Below, in pieces: positions 61,826-64,000 of a stretch of DNA of 64,000 bases. This stretch comes from Chitinophaga sp. (lineage in GTDB: Bacteria; Bacteroidota; Bacteroidia; Chitinophagales; Chitinophagaceae). The position numbers were made by a program, and so were the translations under genes. Below the pieces are notes generated by a model, which did not search any database, was not told the origin of the DNA, and worked only from the letters and a program-made list of their open reading frames with translations. The stretch spans positions 372,001 through 436,000 of the forward strand of contig NZ_JAGHZS010000010.1 of NCBI RefSeq assembly GCF_017745275.1, read 5' to 3'. The first letter of the stretch is position 1, and the number at the start of each line of letters is the position of its first letter.

Positions 61826-62377
61826 TTAGGCAATCTTCCGGGTAATGGGTTTAAGAGGTACGCATCCTTTGTAGCGTCCTGGTACCAGTTCATAGATATT
61901 TACGTTGGTCAGGAAATATTTAGAACTGGTATAGGCCTGGATGGTCAGGCGTTTGGTGGTGTTGTAAAAGAAGGCAATATCGTCTTTGTTATCCCGGTTG
62001 GCTTCCATATTGGTGAGCAGCGCTTCCCGCTGAGGAATGGTGCACTCCAGGAAATTATGTCCGTTCAATTTTTTGCAGGCGGCTTCAAAAGCTTTCAGGC
62101 CTTTGAGCCATTGTTGCTGGTCTTCTTTTTTGTAGCAGTCGTCCAACATGATCAGGGTGAACAGGTGGGCGGACAGTGCTTTGGCACCGGGAGTGGTAGT
62201 AGCAGGAATAATCGTTTCCACGAGTTCAGCCAGCATTTTTTCCTGGTCGCCGTCTACCTGAATATGTTTAAGTTCCAGGGAGGCCCTGGTAGTATGTTGC
62301 AGGCAGGCTGGTAATATGGCCATGCCGGCGGATACCCACAGCAATTGCTTGATTGCGGCTCTTCTGTTCACTGCCAT
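61826..62377 (-). CDS. Gluconate 2-dehydrogenase subunit 3-family protein
   Basis: A 183-residue exported small subunit. The N-terminus NRRAAIKQLLWVSAGMAILP with a following ACLQ is a Tat-like signal and possible lipoprotein site. The mature part has ELVETIIPATTTPGAKALSA near residue 50 and LFTLIMLDDCYKKEDQQQWL, the pattern of Gluconate_2-dh3 proteins. It is the first gene of a pair with the GMC large subunit and probably carries the complex across the inner membrane, since the large subunit has no signal of its own. Confidence 0.9.
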   Translation of the reverse strand: MAVNRRAAIKQLLWVSAGMAILPACLQHTTRASLELKHIQVDGDQEKMLAELVETIIPATTTPGAKALSAHLFTLIMLDDCYKKEDQQQWLKGLKAFEAACKKLNGHNFLECTIPQREALLTNMEANRDNKDDIAFFYNTTKRLTIQAYTSSKYFLTNVNIYELVPGRYKGCVPLKPITRKIA

Positions 62378-62581
62378 TGATGATAATTTTGAGTATTAAA
62401 ACGGGAAATGATCCACATTTATGTAATAAAATAAAGTTTTGAAAAACAGATTTTAACGGAGCAGAAAGCGGCAAACCTGCGGCAACAGGTGAGGAAATGC
62501 AATTGGCTAACGTGAAAACCGGGTTTAAATATAAAGGAATCTGTGATTTTTTGCAAAGATTATCCCGGGAATTGTCGCGAC

Positions 62582-63268
62582 TTACCTGGTGGTGGCGACG
62601 ATGGGACGGACGGTTTTCTTCTTTAGTGAGCAGTTGAAGAAGGGGATGATGCGTTTACCAATGCGGTTGATGAGGCCAATCTGAACGAACCGGCCCTCTT
62701 TGGCCATATTAATCAATCCTATCTGCAACCCTTTCCCCGTGGTGGTTGCATTACAGAGGCCTGCTATTGCAACGCCGTTGGAAACATTATATGCATTGAT
62801 GATGCCGCTGATTTGTACACCATCGGTCCGTTTACCCATGGTCATTAGTCCGTTAATACCCAATCCTTTCATGTCTGCCATCAAACCACCAGCACTCAAT
62901 GAAAGCCCTTTCACCAGCTCATTTCCCCGGCTATCTGTATCGTGAAGTGTGTCGCCGGGCTCGTCTTTGGCGAAAGGATTTATTGCACCACCGGCGATAG
63001 CAAACATCGTGAAAAATGCCTGTAAGGGCGCTACTTCAACGTTAAGCCCCTGTACTACTAAAGTATCCTTGTATGAATCGACGACTGTCATCAGACTCAA
63101 TGCCACGCCGTTAATAGTGGTACTTTTACTGACTGGTGCAGTCCATACAACAGATCGGGTGTAATGTTTTCGTGGGAGAGAATCTTGTTGCTGTAGCGTG
63201 CTGTCCTGTGCAGCAGCGCCCACATAAAGGCAAAGGAATAGCAGGGATAGGGAAACGCGTTGTAGCAT
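62582..63268 (-). CDS. Hypothetical exported protein with Gly-rich repeats
   Basis: A 228-residue protein with a signal peptide (LSLLFLCLYVGAAAQ). The second half carries repeated units of a G-x-Q-I-x-G-L/I-x-N type: GVQISGIINAYNVSNGVAIA, GLQIGLINMAKEGRFVQIGL and INRIGKRIIPFFNC. This is the pattern of the surface-repeat family seen in Bacteroidota and Leptospira, probably a small beta-solenoid. Function unknown. It ends near a basic tail and is followed by a 204-bp gap in which I see no gene. Confidence 0.75.
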   Translation of the reverse strand: MLQRVSLSLLFLCLYVGAAAQDSTLQQQDSLPRKHYTRSVVWTAPVSKSTTINGVALSLMTVVDSYKDTLVVQGLNVEVAPLQAFFTMFAIAGGAINPFAKDEPGDTLHDTDSRGNELVKGLSLSAGGLMADMKGLGINGLMTMGKRTDGVQISGIINAYNVSNGVAIAGLCNATTTGKGLQIGLINMAKEGRFVQIGLINRIGKRIIPFFNCSLKKKTVRPIVATTR

Positions 63269-63306
63269 ACACTTGGTTAAATGTGATCAGTTTTTGCAGC
63301 CACAAA

Positions 63307-63331
63307 TAACGGAGCAATTGCTGCTCCGTTA
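63307..63331 (-). terminator. Hairpin behind the DinB-like gene
   Basis: TAACGGAGCA at 63307-63316 pairs with TGCTCCGTTA at 63322-63331 around ATTGC. It lies 29 bp behind the stop of the DinB-like gene on the minus strand; no long T-run follows. Confidence 0.55.
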
Positions 63332-63359
63332 CCTGTAAATCATTATTGCGACGGGTGCT

Positions 63360-63878
63360 TTATTTCACGCCTTTTTCCGGGTTCCACCAGCCTTTTTGCT
63401 TCCGGATAAATAATATCTGCCCGATATGATATGCGTTGTGCGCACTGATATGAGCAATGATGGAATAATGGGAAGATAGTGTTTTTTCATCAGCCTGTTG
63501 AATCGCTTGTTCCCAGGCGGTCAGCACGCTGTCCATTCTTTTTACGGTGCCGTCCCAGGCGGCCTGTGTGGAAGGAGCAAAGGTGGCGTCATTATCACCG
63601 TTGAAAGGTGGCGGGGTTTCTCCATTGAATTTGCGAAGCTGATCGAGGTCCCAGTAAATAAGATGATTCGTCAGCTGGGCGATGGAGTGGTTGCCACTGT
63701 TGTCTTTCCAGTTGGCTTGTTCGGCTGTTAGTCCTTCTATGGCGGTGTTTACAGGCACAAACCAGTCGGCTTTATTATGCGTGGTTTTGAATTGTTCCAG
63801 CAGAATGTCCTTCGTAGTGGTTTGGCTAAAACAGCAATAGGTAGATAACAGTAATGGTAGTACGAAAATTTTTCTCAT
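63360..63878 (-). CDS. Exported DinB-like protein
   Basis: A 172-residue protein with a signal peptide (VLPLLLSTYCCFSQ). The mature part is a four-helix DinB_2-type bundle with the metal-binding histidine pattern: SIAQLTNHLIYWDLDQLRKF near residue 66 and HISAHNAYHIGQILFIRKQK near 140. DinB proteins in this group are often thiol-dependent transferases or unknown enzymes; an exported form is less usual. No partner is adjacent. The last 122 bp of the window beyond it hold no recognisable gene. Confidence 0.88.
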   Translation of the reverse strand: MRKIFVLPLLLSTYCCFSQTTTKDILLEQFKTTHNKADWFVPVNTAIEGLTAEQANWKDNSGNHSIAQLTNHLIYWDLDQLRKFNGETPPPFNGDNDATFAPSTQAAWDGTVKRMDSVLTAWEQAIQQADEKTLSSHYSIIAHISAHNAYHIGQILFIRKQKGWWNPEKGVK

Positions 63879-64000
63879 AAGTTTTTAAATTGGGGAGTTG
63901 CCTAAATATACTTATTTTTTTTATGTGAGAGATGGAAATACTTCGGCTGTACCATGGCTTAGATGGTAAACCGGTGTGTCCAGGGGCTTTTAATGCCTGT

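Noticed and set aside
1..64000. tRNA, rRNA or integrase genes marking an integrated element
   Set aside because: No such gene was recognised on either strand, so no prophage or integrative element is called.

Overview
The window reads as chromosome of a Chitinophaga-like member of the Bacteroidota (family Chitinophagaceae, inferred). The signs are a SusC/SusD pair behind an ECF sigma factor and FecR anti-sigma factor, thioredoxin-like lipoproteins with an N-terminal DUF4369-type region, many AraC-type regulators, a fatty-acid-hydroxylase-like protein, a secreted tricorn-type protease, -7 elements of the TAnnTTTG type, and mostly leaderless or weak ribosome sites. I saw no rRNA, tRNA, CRISPR array, integrase or transposase.

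Layout. 1-3.4 kb: a universal stress protein cut by the window edge and a MacB/FtsX-type ABC permease. 3.4-6.1 kb: an AT-rich island of small genes resembling orphan immunity-type genes; three of them are interrupted by an in-frame TAG. 6.2-13.9 kb: two SDR/AraC pairs, a YdeP-like molybdopterin oxidoreductase with a bestrophin-like channel, and a fatty acid hydroxylase. 14.1-17.3 kb: a tricorn-type protease. 17.5-26.9 kb: sigma factor, FecR, STN-SusC, SusD and two TlpA-like proteins, an apparently complete trans-envelope signalling and uptake unit. 27.1-35.1 kb: a two-component system followed by a TolC-RND-adaptor efflux operon; the RND pump carries an EF-hand-like loop. 35.1-48.5 kb: assorted genes including a sugar phosphate isomerase-like protein, a membrane protein with a cytochrome-oxidase-like DTY motif, an MsrB, a TetR-controlled DUF302/carboxymuconolactone decarboxylase pair with two matching operators, a lactonase-family propeller and two serine hydrolases. 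48.6-55.9 kb: an SGNH hydrolase, an AraC regulator and a divergent operon for L-fucose use (HSD17B14-like SDR, GH29 alpha-L-fucosidase, L-fuconate dehydratase, SSS symporter). 56-64 kb: FabI, a DUF2625 protein, membrane and LamG proteins, a GMC oxidoreductase with its small subunit, and a DinB-like protein.

The most unusual non-coding signal is a family of long palindromic elements (about 120 bp, arms up to 46 bp perfect) that sit directly behind stop codons. Two full copies at 48473-48597 and 55870-55987 differ by compensatory changes in both arms, and half copies occur at 13935-13987 and 41542-41582. They look like a mobile or amplified bidirectional terminator family. A second strong signal is the pair of TetR-type palindromes at 43168-43191 and 43835-43870, which share an identical 18-bp core.
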